Assembly: GCA_963662965.1 (NCBI GenBank)
Contig: OY759970.1
Span: 496,001 to 560,000, forward strand
Origin: DTWD01 sp963662965
Lineage (GTDB): Bacteria; Acidobacteriota; Vicinamibacteria; Vicinamibacterales; UBA8438
DNA length: 64,000 nt
Direction of reading: 5' to 3'
In this document: piece after piece, positions 43,174 to 51,983 of the stretch
Numbering within the stretch: the stretch's first letter is position 1
Layout of the letters: every line of letters begins with the position of its first letter
The notes under the pieces: model-generated
Databases searched by the model: none
Seen by the model: the letters and a program-made list of their open reading frames with translations, nothing else
Told to the model about the DNA's origin: nothing
Program-made: the position numbers and the translations under genes

Positions 43174-43240
43174 GGTCGCCGGGGCCGCGGACCACGAGGA
43201 TGGGCTCATCGGCTTCAGCATCACGCGGAAGTTCTACTGA

Positions 43241-43624
43241 CTAGACGCCGTACAGGAGGAAGGCGCCAAAAACCACGCCGAACACCAACCACAGACGAAC
43301 GAGTGTAGTGGGCATGCGTTCGAACCAGCCAAGGAGCGCGCGGAGCCTCGCCCGGCCGAACAACGGTAGCGCGATGGCCGCAGCGATCGAGATCCAGCCC
43401 AGTACCGCGAACAGAGTCGGAAACCTGGCCGGAGGGGCCGCGACGATCAACGCCACGCCCAGCACGACTCGGGAGCCGATGCCAACGTAGAGGCCCGAAC
43501 CCCTGTTCATTGAGCCCGTGACCAGAGCGATCAGTCGGTTCGGGACCACGAACCCCCACACAGACAGCGCGACGATCACGACACCGAACAGGTAAACGGT
43601 GTACTGCGAGATGAGAACCGTCAT
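43241..43624 (-). CDS. Hypothetical membrane protein, four helices
   Basis: The 127-residue protein has four hydrophobic segments: VYLFGVVIVALSVWGFVVP, YVGIGSRVVLGVALIVAAPP, LFAVLGWISIAAAIALPLFG and LVRLWLVFGVVFGAFLLYGV. It is likely an inner-membrane protein of unknown function. The start MTVLISQYTVYLFG at 43624 is well placed. It lies between IS5 and a truncated HD-domain gene and looks like native chromosome. Confidence 0.65.
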   Translation of the reverse strand: MTVLISQYTVYLFGVVIVALSVWGFVVPNRLIALVTGSMNRGSGLYVGIGSRVVLGVALIVAAPPARFPTLFAVLGWISIAAAIALPLFGRARLRALLGWFERMPTTLVRLWLVFGVVFGAFLLYGV

Positions 43625-43706
43625 GGTGATGTCCTGTTAAGCCGTTTGCTTGTGATGGGCCAATCGGCGTTTGCAGATGGTCAGGTCTTTGATTTTTCTC
43701 CTTCTC

Positions 43707-43917
43707 TCAATGATGGCGCGGTGGAGGCGCCGCGGAGCCCGAGGCGTCAGCCTGGTCGCGCATGAAATTGATCACGTTGCTCACGTGCGTTTCGAGCGGA
43801 AGCTCGAGTTCCGCGGCGCCGCGGCGCAGGTCGTCGCGAGACACGGCCCGTGCAAATGCCTTGTCTTTCATCCGCTTGAGCACCGAACGTGCTTCGAGGT
43901 CGAGAATGCTTTTTGAC
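43707..43917 (-). pseudogene. HD-domain hydrolase, C-terminal part
   Basis: The frame encodes SILDLEARSVLKRMKDKAFA then RAVSRDDLRRGAAELELPLE and THVSNVINFMRDQADA, the characteristic tail of HDIG/HD-superfamily hydrolases of about 190 residues. The N-terminal part with the metal-binding His and Asp residues is missing because IS6 element A begins at 43918. Confidence 0.6.
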
Positions 43918-44709
43918 GGCACTGTCAACTCAACGAGTCCGGGCCAGAATGAGGCGAGTTGATCCCAGGATCAGGCTGCCGTCACCTGGGCCCACACGGT
44001 GAACGACCGTGCTCGCAACATCCGATGATGAGCCGCCCTGAGTAGGTGTCGACCCACGCGAAAGAGATTCTGAATGACACCGTGGACGTGCAAGAACCGC
44101 TGCGCGTGGTCGGATGACGTGAAGCCTCGCATCTGACGTTCGCGTTGTCGCGTGGGTTGATGCGAGACTTCGGCGCGATTGTTCGCGTATCGCCTCGTGT
44201 CATGGGTGACCAGCGGCATGAGGTCCCGATGGGCGACACGGTAGCTGCCCAGCTTGTCGGTCACGAGCCGCACGGGTTCCTGTCGCTGACTCTTCAACAG
44301 TCGGCGAAAGAATCTCCGCGCTGCACGCCCGTCCCGACGGGGTTGTACGAGGATGTCGATCAGGTCACCGTCTTGATCCACCGCGCGCCAGAGATACTGG
44401 CGCTGACCGTTGATCGTCACGAAGACTTCGTCCAAGAACCACGTATCTCCGAGTCGACCCTGTCGTCGCTTCAACTGCCGAGCGTAGTCGGGGCCGAACT
44501 TCCCGCACCACTGGCGAACGGTTTCGTAGGACACGATGATTCCTCGTTCGGCCAGCAAATCCTCAACATCCCGGAAGCTCATGCAGTATCTGTGGTAGAG
44601 CCAGACGGCATGGCTGATGATTTCGGGCGGAAAGCGATGCCGATGGTAGCGGGGCCGGCGAGTGTTCATCCCGGCATTGTGCCGGGCGGAGAGTTAACCT
44701 GACAATGCC
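43918..44709 (-). mobile_element. IS6-family element A, left copy
   Basis: The 792-bp element has ends GGCACTGTCAACTCAACGAG and the complement of GGCATTGTCAGGTTAACTC. It is an inverted duplicate of the copy at 44966-45757, differing at only a few bases. It truncates the HD-domain gene. There is no matching 8-base duplication at the outer edges of the pair. Confidence 0.85.
43971..44669 (-). CDS. IS6-family transposase (element A, left copy)
   Basis: The 232-residue protein starts MNTRRPRYHRHRFPPEIISH. The HTH is SFRDVEDLLAERGIIVSYET. Catalytic blocks are TWFLDEVFVTINGQRQYLWR (Asp), VRLVTDKLGSYRVAHRD (Asp) and NRAEVSHQPTRQRERQMRGF (Glu). It is complete and identical in protein sequence to the copy at 45006. 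Confidence 0.9.
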   Translation of the reverse strand: MNTRRPRYHRHRFPPEIISHAVWLYHRYCMSFRDVEDLLAERGIIVSYETVRQWCGKFGPDYARQLKRRQGRLGDTWFLDEVFVTINGQRQYLWRAVDQDGDLIDILVQPRRDGRAARRFFRRLLKSQRQEPVRLVTDKLGSYRVAHRDLMPLVTHDTRRYANNRAEVSHQPTRQRERQMRGFTSSDHAQRFLHVHGVIQNLFRVGRHLLRAAHHRMLRARSFTVWAQVTAA

Positions 44710-44965
44710 CCACGATCACACGGGACCCGTCCACGCCGAGATGGAGCTTCCTCCAGCCGCGTCGCCCTCGGCCCCCATGTGTCGCCGCGGCCCACTCACC
44801 TTCGCCGACGATGGACAGTCCGGTGCTGTCAACGATGAGGTGCAGGCTGGTGCCCGGGCGGGCGCGCCGAAGCGCGAGGGCGAGATGCTGACCGCGTCGC
44901 GAGAGCGTGGTGTGATCGGGTGCCGTGAGATCGACGCCCAGCATCCCGAAGATCGATGTCAAGAA
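44710..44965 (-). pseudogene. 256-bp slice of IS5 transposase between two IS6 copies
   Basis: The segment is almost identical to about 42594-42846 of the intact IS5 and encodes SIFGMLGVDLTAPDHTTLSR through RKLHLGVDGSRVIV. It has no termini. It was trapped when IS6 copies landed in an IS5 in inverse orientation. Confidence 0.8.
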
Positions 44966-45757
44966 GGCATTGTCAGGTTAACTCTCCGTCCGGCACAATG
45001 CCGGGATGAACACTCGCCGGCCCCGCTACCATCGACATCGCTTTCCGCCCGAAATCATCAGCCATGCCGTCTGGCTCTACCACAGATACTGCATGAGCTT
45101 CCGGGATGTTGAGGATTTGCTGGCCGAACGAGGAATCATCGTGTCCTACGAAACCGTTCGCCAGTGGTGCGGGAAGTTCGGCCCCGACTACGCTCGGCAG
45201 TTGAAGCGACGACAGGGTCGACTCGGAGATACGTGGTTCCTGGACGAAGTCTTCGTGACGATCAACGGTCAGCGCCAGTATCTCTGGCGCGCGGTGGATC
45301 AAGACGGTGACCTGATCGACATCCTCGTACAACCCCGTCGGGACGGGCGTGCAGCGCGGAGATTCTTTCGCCGACTGTTGAAGAGTCAGCGACAGGAACC
45401 CGTGCGGCTCGTGACCGACAAGCTGGGCAGCTACCGTGTCGCCCATCGGGACCTCATGCCGCTGGTCACCCATGACACGAGGCGATACGCGAACAATCGC
45501 GCCGAAGTCTCGCATCAACCCACGCGACAACGCGAACGTCAGATGCGAGGCTTCACGTCATCCGACCACGCGCAGCGGTTCTTGCACGTCCACGGTGTCA
45601 TTCAGAATCTCTTTCGCGTGGGTCGACACCTACTCAGGGCGGCTCATCATCGGATGTTGCGAGCACGGTCGTTCACCGTGTGGGCCCAGGTGACGGCAGC
45701 CTGATCCTGGGATCAACTCGCCTCATTCTGGCCCGGACTCGTTAAGTTGACAGTGCC
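44966..45757 (+). mobile_element. IS6-family element A, right copy
   Basis: This 792-bp inverted duplicate of 43918-44709 has ends GGCATTGTCAGGTTAACTC and GTTAAGTTGACAGTGCC. The two copies with their 256-bp centre form a 1.84-kb inverted structure that can fold into a large hairpin. Confidence 0.85.
45006..45704 (+). CDS. IS6-family transposase (element A, right copy)
   Basis: The 232-residue DDE transposase is identical to the one encoded at 43971 in the opposite direction, with the same HTH and DDE blocks (TWFLDEVFVTINGQRQYLWR; RLVTDKLGSYRVA; NRAEVSHQPTRQ). The gene is complete with TGA at 45702. Confidence 0.9.
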   Translation: MNTRRPRYHRHRFPPEIISHAVWLYHRYCMSFRDVEDLLAERGIIVSYETVRQWCGKFGPDYARQLKRRQGRLGDTWFLDEVFVTINGQRQYLWRAVDQDGDLIDILVQPRRDGRAARRFFRRLLKSQRQEPVRLVTDKLGSYRVAHRDLMPLVTHDTRRYANNRAEVSHQPTRQRERQMRGFTSSDHAQRFLHVHGVIQNLFRVGRHLLRAAHHRMLRARSFTVWAQVTAA

Positions 45758-45900
45758 CTCCACGGGTCGCAGATAATCGGAGAAGAGGAAACCTCATGGG
45801 CACCGGCACCTTCCAGATCGTTAATGCGACCGCCCCGTTCCGGCTCTGCCACTGGCCGGCGTCGGCCTGCTCGTCTTTGCTCATCACAGCCCCCGCCACT

Positions 45901-46506
45901 TCATCCGTTCGCTCTGCTCTCTTGCATTATGTCTTCAACTTCGGCCTCGGTTAGGCACCGACGCGTTCTTAATGCCTTCGAAACGGCGGTCACTGTCTTG
46001 TTTTCTGGAAGCATGAGTTCATTGGCCTTTCTCAACATGCGGTCTATGCGCGCATTAATCTCTACATACGTCTGATCGCCGAACGCCGTTCTACAAAAAT
46101 CTTCGACGTACATCTTGTCAGCGCCGTGTCCATACCCGAAAGCGTCGCACCCCGTAGAATTCGCTCCGAGCGATCCGCACATCGACATTAAAATCCAAGA
46201 TTCGGCTCGATTTTCCTCCGCGCGACACCTCTCGCACATAGGCTGTTTCTGACCGCAACAGCTACCACCTGTGTAGAAGCCGATTGGCCGTGGTTGATTA
46301 TCGACAGGTTGTAGATGTGAGTAAATCTCCGCATTGCTGCCAAGCGTGACGTACTCGAAGTGGAGGCCGAGCCGAACCGCCGCCACTGCGTGAGCCGACT
46401 CGTGGGCGCTGATAACAATCTCTTTGGCGGCGGATACTTCCGCGATGGAAAGAACCTCCGTTGCTGGGCGATCGGCGCTGGCTGGCTGCTGTTCGTCTGT
46501 GCTCAT
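45901..46506 (-). CDS. Stand-alone M41-like zinc peptidase domain protein
   Basis: The 201-residue protein starts MSTDEQQPASADRPATEVLS. A zinc-protease HExxH motif is present as ISAHESAHAVAAVRLGLHFE, followed by a strand-like EYVTLG, the pattern of the FtsH (M41) peptidase domain without its AAA part. A cysteine-rich insert, SCCGQKQPMCERCRAEENRA, may bind another metal. The middle has LMSMCGSLGANSTGCDAFGY, and the downstream CLTEAEVEDIM helix is typical of the domain end. It has no signal or membrane segment. Its substrate is unknown and context gives no partner. Confidence 0.65.
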   Translation of the reverse strand: MSTDEQQPASADRPATEVLSIAEVSAAKEIVISAHESAHAVAAVRLGLHFEYVTLGSNAEIYSHLQPVDNQPRPIGFYTGGSCCGQKQPMCERCRAEENRAESWILMSMCGSLGANSTGCDAFGYGHGADKMYVEDFCRTAFGDQTYVEINARIDRMLRKANELMLPENKTVTAVSKALRTRRCLTEAEVEDIMQESRANG

Positions 46507-46958
46507 AGAAAACTCGCCACGAACCGGACGGTAGGAGAAATCACCGTCACCAGCGTTGCCTCAATGATGCCACCACCAACGGCCAACGGCGATGGTGATG
46601 AGCTGCAACCAATTACCACAGTCAAAATCGGAATCCGGATTCACGAGTTCCACCACACGGTCAACGCGTTCCACCCGAGGCCGAGGGTTGCACGGATACT
46701 CTCTTAACAGCCACCAGGCGACTTCACCAGCGAACTACGTCGTCCTCGACAGCAGCGAGAACTTGAACGCGACCCTGATACGCGAAGGGTACGCCACCGC
46801 GATTCGGACGTTCCCCTACCCTGGGCAGCGGGAAGGTCCTTCCCTATCATGTTGTGCGTAACATAAAGGACGTTATGTTACGCTTGTCCGATGATGCGGA
46901 GGGTCGACCAGCGGCGGCCAACATGCCAATCCCGGGTCGGACTGTGAGACGCTGCCGC
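46507..46958. other. Intergenic region with a possible nuclease remnant
   Basis: About 450 bases lack an intact gene. At 46733-46822 (plus strand) the codons NYVVLDSSENLNATLIREGY then ATAIRTFPYP resemble the middle of a thermonuclease (SNase) domain, suggesting a decayed gene. The similarity is short and unverified. Confidence 0.3.
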
Positions 46959-47483
46959 ATGCAGATGAACCTCTCTCGCCTCAGGCGTCTGGCCACGTGC
47001 GCGGTTGTCGTCGTGGCCACCGCGGCGTGCGGCGGGGACAGCCGCCCCACCACGCCGGTCAGCCCAACCCCTCTGTCCCCGCAACCGCAAATTCCAAATG
47101 TCGCGGGCACCTATCGTGGACCGCTCACGATCACCGCCGCGCTCGACGGGGGCGTGGTGATGGTGAGTCTGAGCGGCACCATGCACCTCACCGTGGTGCA
47201 GGCCGGGGCACAGCTCACGATCACGGGCTCGGTCTCGATCTTCGACGAGACCAGCGCCCTCGAAGCGGTCACCGGCACCGTGGACGACACCGGCCGCGTC
47301 ACGTTCCCGCCCGACTCCGTCGTCCATGCCGCGCCCATCCCCATGGGCGACGACCCCTGCGGCACCCTCACCCCGGCGCCCACCATGCTGACGTTCTCGG
47401 GCAACACGGCGCACTTTCTCCAAACCGCGACCAGCGACGACTGCGGGACCGTGGAGATCGTGGGCACGCTGACGCGGCAGTAG
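46959..47483 (+). CDS. Putative lipoprotein
   Basis: The 174-residue protein starts at ATG 46959 (MQMNLSRLRRLATCAVVVVA) with a lipoprotein signal ending TAACGG, where Cys would be lipid-modified. A Pro/Thr-rich linker (RPTTPVSPTPLSPQPQIPNV) precedes a beta-rich domain (AGTYRGPLTITAALDGG … LTITGSVSIFDETSALEAVT, GTVDDTGRVTFPP). No enzyme motif is visible. It is probably a surface or periplasmic lipoprotein. A recombinase gene follows 22 bases later. Confidence 0.6.
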   Translation: MQMNLSRLRRLATCAVVVVATAACGGDSRPTTPVSPTPLSPQPQIPNVAGTYRGPLTITAALDGGVVMVSLSGTMHLTVVQAGAQLTITGSVSIFDETSALEAVTGTVDDTGRVTFPPDSVVHAAPIPMGDDPCGTLTPAPTMLTFSGNTAHFLQTATSDDCGTVEIVGTLTRQ

Positions 47484-47505
47484 CGAGTCTGGAGTGCGGG
47501 GGAAG

Positions 47506-48549
47506 ATGGACAACACGGATCCGACACGGCCGACTCCCCCGCCCGCGCCAGCCCTGCAGCAGCCGGCCGCACTGGCACCAGTGTCAGCGCCGCCGGAGGC
47601 GCTCATCTTGCCAGGAGGCTGGGCGGTCGAGGGCCTCCCTGACATTGTCCTGAGGGCCGGGCCGCAGGCCGCGGAGCGGACGGTGGAGTTTTTCACGGCC
47701 CAGATCCGCAACCCGCATACCCGCGCGGCGTACGGCACGGCCGTGACGCGGTTCTTTACCTGGTGCGACGCACGCGGGCTCGCGCTTGCACAGATTTCAC
47801 CGATCGCCGTGGCCACCTACATCGAAGAGATGCAAAGCCAGTATCGCGCCCCCACGATCAAGCAGCATCTGGCCGCCCTCCGCCGCCTCTTCGATTGGCT
47901 GGTGACCGGACAGGTGATGCCCACGAACCCGGCCACCTCGGTGCGCGGGCCGACCCACGTCGTCAGGACTGGCAAGACACCGGTCCTGCAACCCGCCGAA
48001 GCGCGGCTGCTGCTGGACACCATCGACACGTCGACCCTCAGAGGCCTGCGCGATCGCGCGCTGCTGGCCGTGATGGTCTACAGCTTTGCGCGCGTCTCGG
48101 CCGTCGTCGGCATGCGCGTCGAGGACTACTACCAGCAGGGCAAGCGCTGGTGGCTGCGGCTCCAGGAAAAAGGGGGCAAGCACCACGCCCTGCCGGTCCA
48201 CCACAAGGCGGAGGCCGCTCTCGACGCCTATCTCGACGCGGCTGGGATCGCGGCCGAGAAAGACGCGCCCCTGTGGCGCTCGATGCCGCGGGCCGGCGGG
48301 ATGGGCACGCGCCGGATGAGCCGGGTGGATGTGTTCCGGATGATCAAGCGGCGCGTCAAGACCGTCGGGCTCGGCGAGGCCAATTGCCACACCTTCCGGG
48401 CCACCGGCATCACGGCGTATCTGCTCAATGGCGGCACGCTCGAGCGCGCCCAGGCGATCGCCGGGCATGAGAGCCCGCGCACGACCAAGCTCTACGACCG
48501 GACGGCCGACGAGGTGACCATCGAGGATATCGAGAAGATCGGGATTTGA
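47506..48549 (+). CDS. Tyrosine recombinase, third complete copy
   Basis: The 347-residue protein starts at ATG 47506 (MDNTDPTRPTPPPAPALQQP) after GGGGGA. An N-terminal core-binding domain (TRAAYGTAVTRFFTWCDARG; IKQHLAALRRLFDWLVTGQV) and a catalytic domain are complete. The catalytic residues are Arg in MVYSFARVSAVVGM, Lys in LQEKGGKHHALPVH, H-x-x-R in ANCHTFRATGITAYL, His in AQAIAGHESPRTT and Tyr in TKLYDRTADE. It is unrelated in detail to the two paralogues at 10319 and 14095. Its target is unknown. Confidence 0.85.
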   Translation: MDNTDPTRPTPPPAPALQQPAALAPVSAPPEALILPGGWAVEGLPDIVLRAGPQAAERTVEFFTAQIRNPHTRAAYGTAVTRFFTWCDARGLALAQISPIAVATYIEEMQSQYRAPTIKQHLAALRRLFDWLVTGQVMPTNPATSVRGPTHVVRTGKTPVLQPAEARLLLDTIDTSTLRGLRDRALLAVMVYSFARVSAVVGMRVEDYYQQGKRWWLRLQEKGGKHHALPVHHKAEAALDAYLDAAGIAAEKDAPLWRSMPRAGGMGTRRMSRVDVFRMIKRRVKTVGLGEANCHTFRATGITAYLLNGGTLERAQAIAGHESPRTTKLYDRTADEVTIEDIEKIGI

Positions 48550-48647
48550 GGGGGCCACCGAATGAGCGAAAGCGAGATGTTGTTGCTTAACATAGGGGCG
48601 GTGCTACCTTACTCAGCTCACTCTCGTTGAGGGAGACTCCGGAAGGC

Positions 48648-48746
48648 GTGAAGAAACGATGGGAGCGGTTCGAGCTCTTGTCGTGGCTTGCCTTGGTGCT
48701 CTTGGTTCTTGGTTTCTTCATCCAGCTTGTTGGTAACCACCTGTGA
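48648..48746 (+). CDS. Tiny single-helix membrane protein
   Basis: A 32-residue frame from GTG 48648 reads VKKRWERFELLSWLALVLLV then LGFFIQLVGNHL. This is a basic N-terminus followed by one strong hydrophobic helix. GGGAGA lies 14-19 bases upstream. It could be a small membrane peptide (toxin-like or accessory), but length alone gives low certainty. Confidence 0.35.
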   Translation: MKKRWERFELLSWLALVLLVLGFFIQLVGNHL

Positions 48747-49183
48747 AACGTGTCACTGGCACCCCTCTAACCGTCCGCTCCCAGTAAATCGCGCCTGGGA
48801 CCGCGCCGAGGCCGCCGAGGCGTGGGACGCCCTCGCGACCCATGCCGCCGTCCATGCCGACGCCTGCCGCCACGGGGCAGCACTGGCCGACCACACCCGG
48901 CACCGGTGGGCGCGCTAGCCCGTGGCAGAGGCCACAGCATGACGCGCGGCGTTCGTGCCCTTGACGGGGCACCCTCACGCGTTCGGCGAGCCTGTACACG
49001 TCCGCCAGACTGCATCCATCACCCCGCAATGCTACCGACGCGATCCCGGGTACACTGCCGCTGTCGAGCGTGTTGCCGCTTGCCGCTGGCGGTGGGGGTC
49101 CGGTTGTCGGCTATGCGCCAGCCGCTCCGCTCACGAGTTGTCACAGGCCCGGCAAGACACTGACTGGACTCAAGGTCGGCGGG
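48747..49183. other. Intergenic region before the restriction gene
   Basis: About 430 bases without a supported gene. A plus-strand stretch at 48790-48918 reads RAWDRAEAAEAWDALATHAA then VHADACRHGAALADHTRHRW, Ala/His-rich with coding-like composition and possibly a decayed fragment. I see no clear promoter for the nuclease gene. Confidence 0.3.
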
Positions 49184-50395
49184 GTGATCACTAGACTTTT
49201 CAATCAACCGTTCGACATGAACGGCCAGATCCAGCAACTCGGCGAGTTGATAAACCGGGAGTTCGACTCCGGCAACTACGTTCATGCGGAGATCTGGGTT
49301 GCGTACGCTACCGCTGGGGGAACCAGCCGCCTCTATGGAGCTCTTGAAGCCTTTATCCGGTCCGGGCATCACGCGGATGTTCACGTTGGCCTGAATAACG
49401 GCGTGACTTCGGGACAGGCCGTCGAGCACATGCTGAAGGCTGGCGCGACTGTTTACGGATTCGACACCGGAGGCACCAATCTCTTCCATCCGAAGATCTA
49501 CCTCTTACGAGGTCCCGTAAGCACACTCGTGAGCGTTGGCAGCTCGAATCTTACGAGTGAAGGCTTGTTTCGGAATTTCGAGGCAAACACGATCACCAGC
49601 TTCGATCCGAACGAGGGAGCGGACGTCAACGCCTTAAATGAGCTAACCGCCGTTCTTCGGAACTTAAGGGCTCTGACGACCAACTGTCGGGTCATCACGA
49701 CCGCACGGTTGCCGGGATTGTTCGCTTCAGGGGTGTTGCTTGACGAGAGGGCAACCCCGCGACCGCAGCGCGTCCCCGCAGGTCCTCAGCCAGGGCGAAG
49801 ATTTGGCGCTGGTCGATTGGTAATACCCGCAGCTCCTCCGCCCCATCCTGACGTGGCACCCGTGCGTGCTCCAGGGGTACAGCGGCAACGAGGTGCGGCT
49901 GCTGGTCAGGCTGCGCCGGCAGCCGTTGGGAGAGGGCCGCAATATTTCGCAATGACGCTATCTGAATTCGACACGTCTCATAGACAAGGAGTTCCCGGGA
50001 CACCGGAGATCAGCCTTCCAGAAGACACTGCGGCGTTCTTTCCACCGGTCAGCCTCCAGGGCCGTAAGTATCCCGACGAGTACTTTCAAGTACTGCTGAA
50101 TGAGCGGAGAGGCACCGCGAAGCTCGTCCGGTATCGCATTTGGCATCGGCCACCTGGAGCCGCGGTAGGTCACGCCGACTGGCGCATCAACGTTGGCCAC
50201 GACACGATCGATCAGACCCGAAATACCGCGGGAGACATATTGCTGATCACGCGCTTACCAATGGGGTCATCTCCTGAATACGAGGCGTGGATTGTTCACC
50301 CGACAGACCCAGAACACGCCACATTGTTGGCCAAGTGTTCAGCGAATGTACAGACGCGTGGGGCGGGTGGGGTGAAACAATACGTGGTCTACTAA
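49184..50395 (+). CDS. BfiI-like PLD-family restriction endonuclease with foreign linker
   Basis: From GTG 49184 (VITRLFNQPFDMNGQ) the protein has about 403 residues. Residues 1-190 form a phospholipase D-type nuclease: FHPKIYLL (HxK) followed by LVSVGSSNLTSEGLFRNFEA (GSxN). The C-terminal 145 residues (FDTSHRQGVPGTPEISLPED; YRIWHRPPGAAVGHADWRIN) resemble the B3-like DNA-binding domain of BfiI/NgoFVII. PLD plus B3 defines BfiI, a metal-independent type IIS enzyme. Between them, about 49742-49945 is a GC-rich Ala/Pro/Arg segment that looks like a frame-preserving insertion. Two methyltransferase genes lie downstream on the opposite strand. Activity is uncertain because of the insert. Confidence 0.7.
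   Translation: MITRLFNQPFDMNGQIQQLGELINREFDSGNYVHAEIWVAYATAGGTSRLYGALEAFIRSGHHADVHVGLNNGVTSGQAVEHMLKAGATVYGFDTGGTNLFHPKIYLLRGPVSTLVSVGSSNLTSEGLFRNFEANTITSFDPNEGADVNALNELTAVLRNLRALTTNCRVITTARLPGLFASGVLLDERATPRPQRVPAGPQPGRRFGAGRLVIPAAPPPHPDVAPVRAPGVQRQRGAAAGQAAPAAVGRGPQYFAMTLSEFDTSHRQGVPGTPEISLPEDTAAFFPPVSLQGRKYPDEYFQVLLNERRGTAKLVRYRIWHRPPGAAVGHADWRINVGHDTIDQTRNTAGDILLITRLPMGSSPEYEAWIVHPTDPEHATLLAKCSANVQTRGAGGVKQYVVY
49742..49945 (+). other. GC-rich insert inside the PLD nuclease gene
   Basis: The gene frame becomes low-complexity (RATPRPQRVPAGPQPGRRFG) here and normal again at YFAMTLSEFD. In the next frame the same bases read SPQVLSQGEDLALVDW, a stop, then YPQLLRPILTWHPCVLQGYS, with G/C-rich third positions as in a real coding frame. 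I infer an insertion of about 200 bases from another gene, of a length that keeps the nuclease frame open. I see no second copy in the window. Confidence 0.5.
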
Positions 50396-50408
50396 GGCTC
50401 GCGAAACG

Positions 50409-51983
50409 TCAACGACGCAGCAGTATCAGCTTCTCGGAAGTGATCGAGTTCTCTTGGTGAAGACCGAATCGTTGATAAGCATCTAGCGCGATTACCTCTT
50501 GAATTCTCCAACCGACCGCCTGCGCGACATCTACCAATAGGTGCGGGGTATCGATTGTCAGAGGTTCGCCCGACAACGTGGTGCGATTCGGTCCCACGAC
50601 CATCGCGAAGGCACCATCCCGTTTCACTCTGGGTAAGGCCCTTTCGAGAACTTGCCGCATGTCGCTGAAATACCGGAACAACAGAGCCGGAACGTTACGA
50701 CGCCGGAAGCCATTGCTCGGCCCTGACGCTAAGCGCAGCGCGCGCGAACACAATTCAAACACTGAATCCGGAAGCCGACTGACTTCGCTAAGCAGCGCTC
50801 GTTCGTCCGCTTGTCTCTCACGATTCGTGATTTCCCGGTTGCCGATAAGTCTTCGTTCGGCGAGTCGAAGCTGATTTGCCGGCACCAGGCCCAAGAACGC
50901 GAGACTCAACCTCTGAGTGTCAATGTAAGGTAATGCCGTCGCGTACGGCGGGCTGGTGATCACCGCATCGTAGACCGCGGTTCCCGGAATACGTTGACGG
51001 GCATCTGCCAAGACGGCGCGCTGGCGTCCTCGAATCGCTCCCAACACCTCTCTTGCGTTAAGCACTACAGAGACCTTGGACTGAAGTGCTCCGAGGAACC
51101 GGTCGATTACTGGGTAGTTGTCGAGCGCATCGGTCCGTCTTCGAACCCTTAAGTCAGCAGGATCCTGTAACGATACGGTTCGCAGAAGGTCGCTAAGGAC
51201 CACGCGCGCCACTGCCTGTACAGCAGCGTGTTTAAGGCGATCGATGTGAGCGGCGATCACCCAAAGCTGCGCGAGCACAGACGGGGAAAACCACGCGCGC
51301 AAGTAGTCTTCGTTTGGAAGCCGATGGGTTCGAGATTCGTGGCCTAGCATACGTAACGTCGCCCGCGAAAAGCTGGTGTCGCAATCGATCGACTCCTCAA
51401 CCGCTGACAGGTCACTTGTCAGGGCATCCACTTGAGCGCGGAGAGTGCTCACAGGCAGACGGAGCACACTCAGCTTTGCTTCAGCGATCAATACCGCGAG
51501 CGGATTCATATCCACTCCGAGTGCGTTCCATCCTGCATGCGCAGCTTCAACAAGGGAAGTGCCACTGCCGCAGAACGGGTCCAGTATGCGAGCCGACTTC
51601 GGCAAATTCAGTACATTTGCTGTCGCCCGAACAATCTGAGGGTGAAATTTGCCCTTGTACTCGTGGAGACCATGAGAGGAGTACCTCGTGCGCTGCCGCC
51701 TATGCGGCCCAACGACGTGGACACCCGTCCTGCCCACAGCAGCACTGGACTCCAAGCGTGCCTGAAGCGGCACAAGTGGTTCAGCGCCATTGCGCCTGGC
51801 AAGTCGGAAGTAGGTGAAACGATCGATGGCTCGTTCCGAGTGTTTTGAAGCTGTGACTACCAAACCATCGGCGCACGGTTCTGGCACGCTGCCGAGAAGG
51901 GTTTCCACTTCACGCCGTGCAAGGCGGCGCTCGTAGGGGAAAAACCGGTAACTCTGCCAATCGAGAACGAGTTGATTCAGCAT
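50409..51983 (-). CDS. DNA methyltransferase 1 of the RM locus (N4-cytosine type)
   Basis: The 524-residue protein starts MLNQLVLDWQSYRFFPYERR at ATG 51983. Motif I is ILDPFCGSGTSLVEAAHAGW near residue 134 and motif IV is VITSPPYATALPY near 345. The TSPPY form is typical of m4C and some m6A enzymes. HGLHEYKGKFHPQIVRATAN upstream of motif I is common to this group. The start overlaps the end of methyltransferase 2 by 7 bases, indicating coupled translation. BfiI systems also have two m4C methyltransferases, one per strand of an asymmetric site, which fits this pair. Confidence 0.8.
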   Translation of the reverse strand: MLNQLVLDWQSYRFFPYERRLARREVETLLGSVPEPCADGLVVTASKHSERAIDRFTYFRLARRNGAEPLVPLQARLESSAAVGRTGVHVVGPHRRQRTRYSSHGLHEYKGKFHPQIVRATANVLNLPKSARILDPFCGSGTSLVEAAHAGWNALGVDMNPLAVLIAEAKLSVLRLPVSTLRAQVDALTSDLSAVEESIDCDTSFSRATLRMLGHESRTHRLPNEDYLRAWFSPSVLAQLWVIAAHIDRLKHAAVQAVARVVLSDLLRTVSLQDPADLRVRRRTDALDNYPVIDRFLGALQSKVSVVLNAREVLGAIRGRQRAVLADARQRIPGTAVYDAVITSPPYATALPYIDTQRLSLAFLGLVPANQLRLAERRLIGNREITNRERQADERALLSEVSRLPDSVFELCSRALRLASGPSNGFRRRNVPALLFRYFSDMRQVLERALPRVKRDGAFAMVVGPNRTTLSGEPLTIDTPHLLVDVAQAVGWRIQEVIALDAYQRFGLHQENSITSEKLILLRR

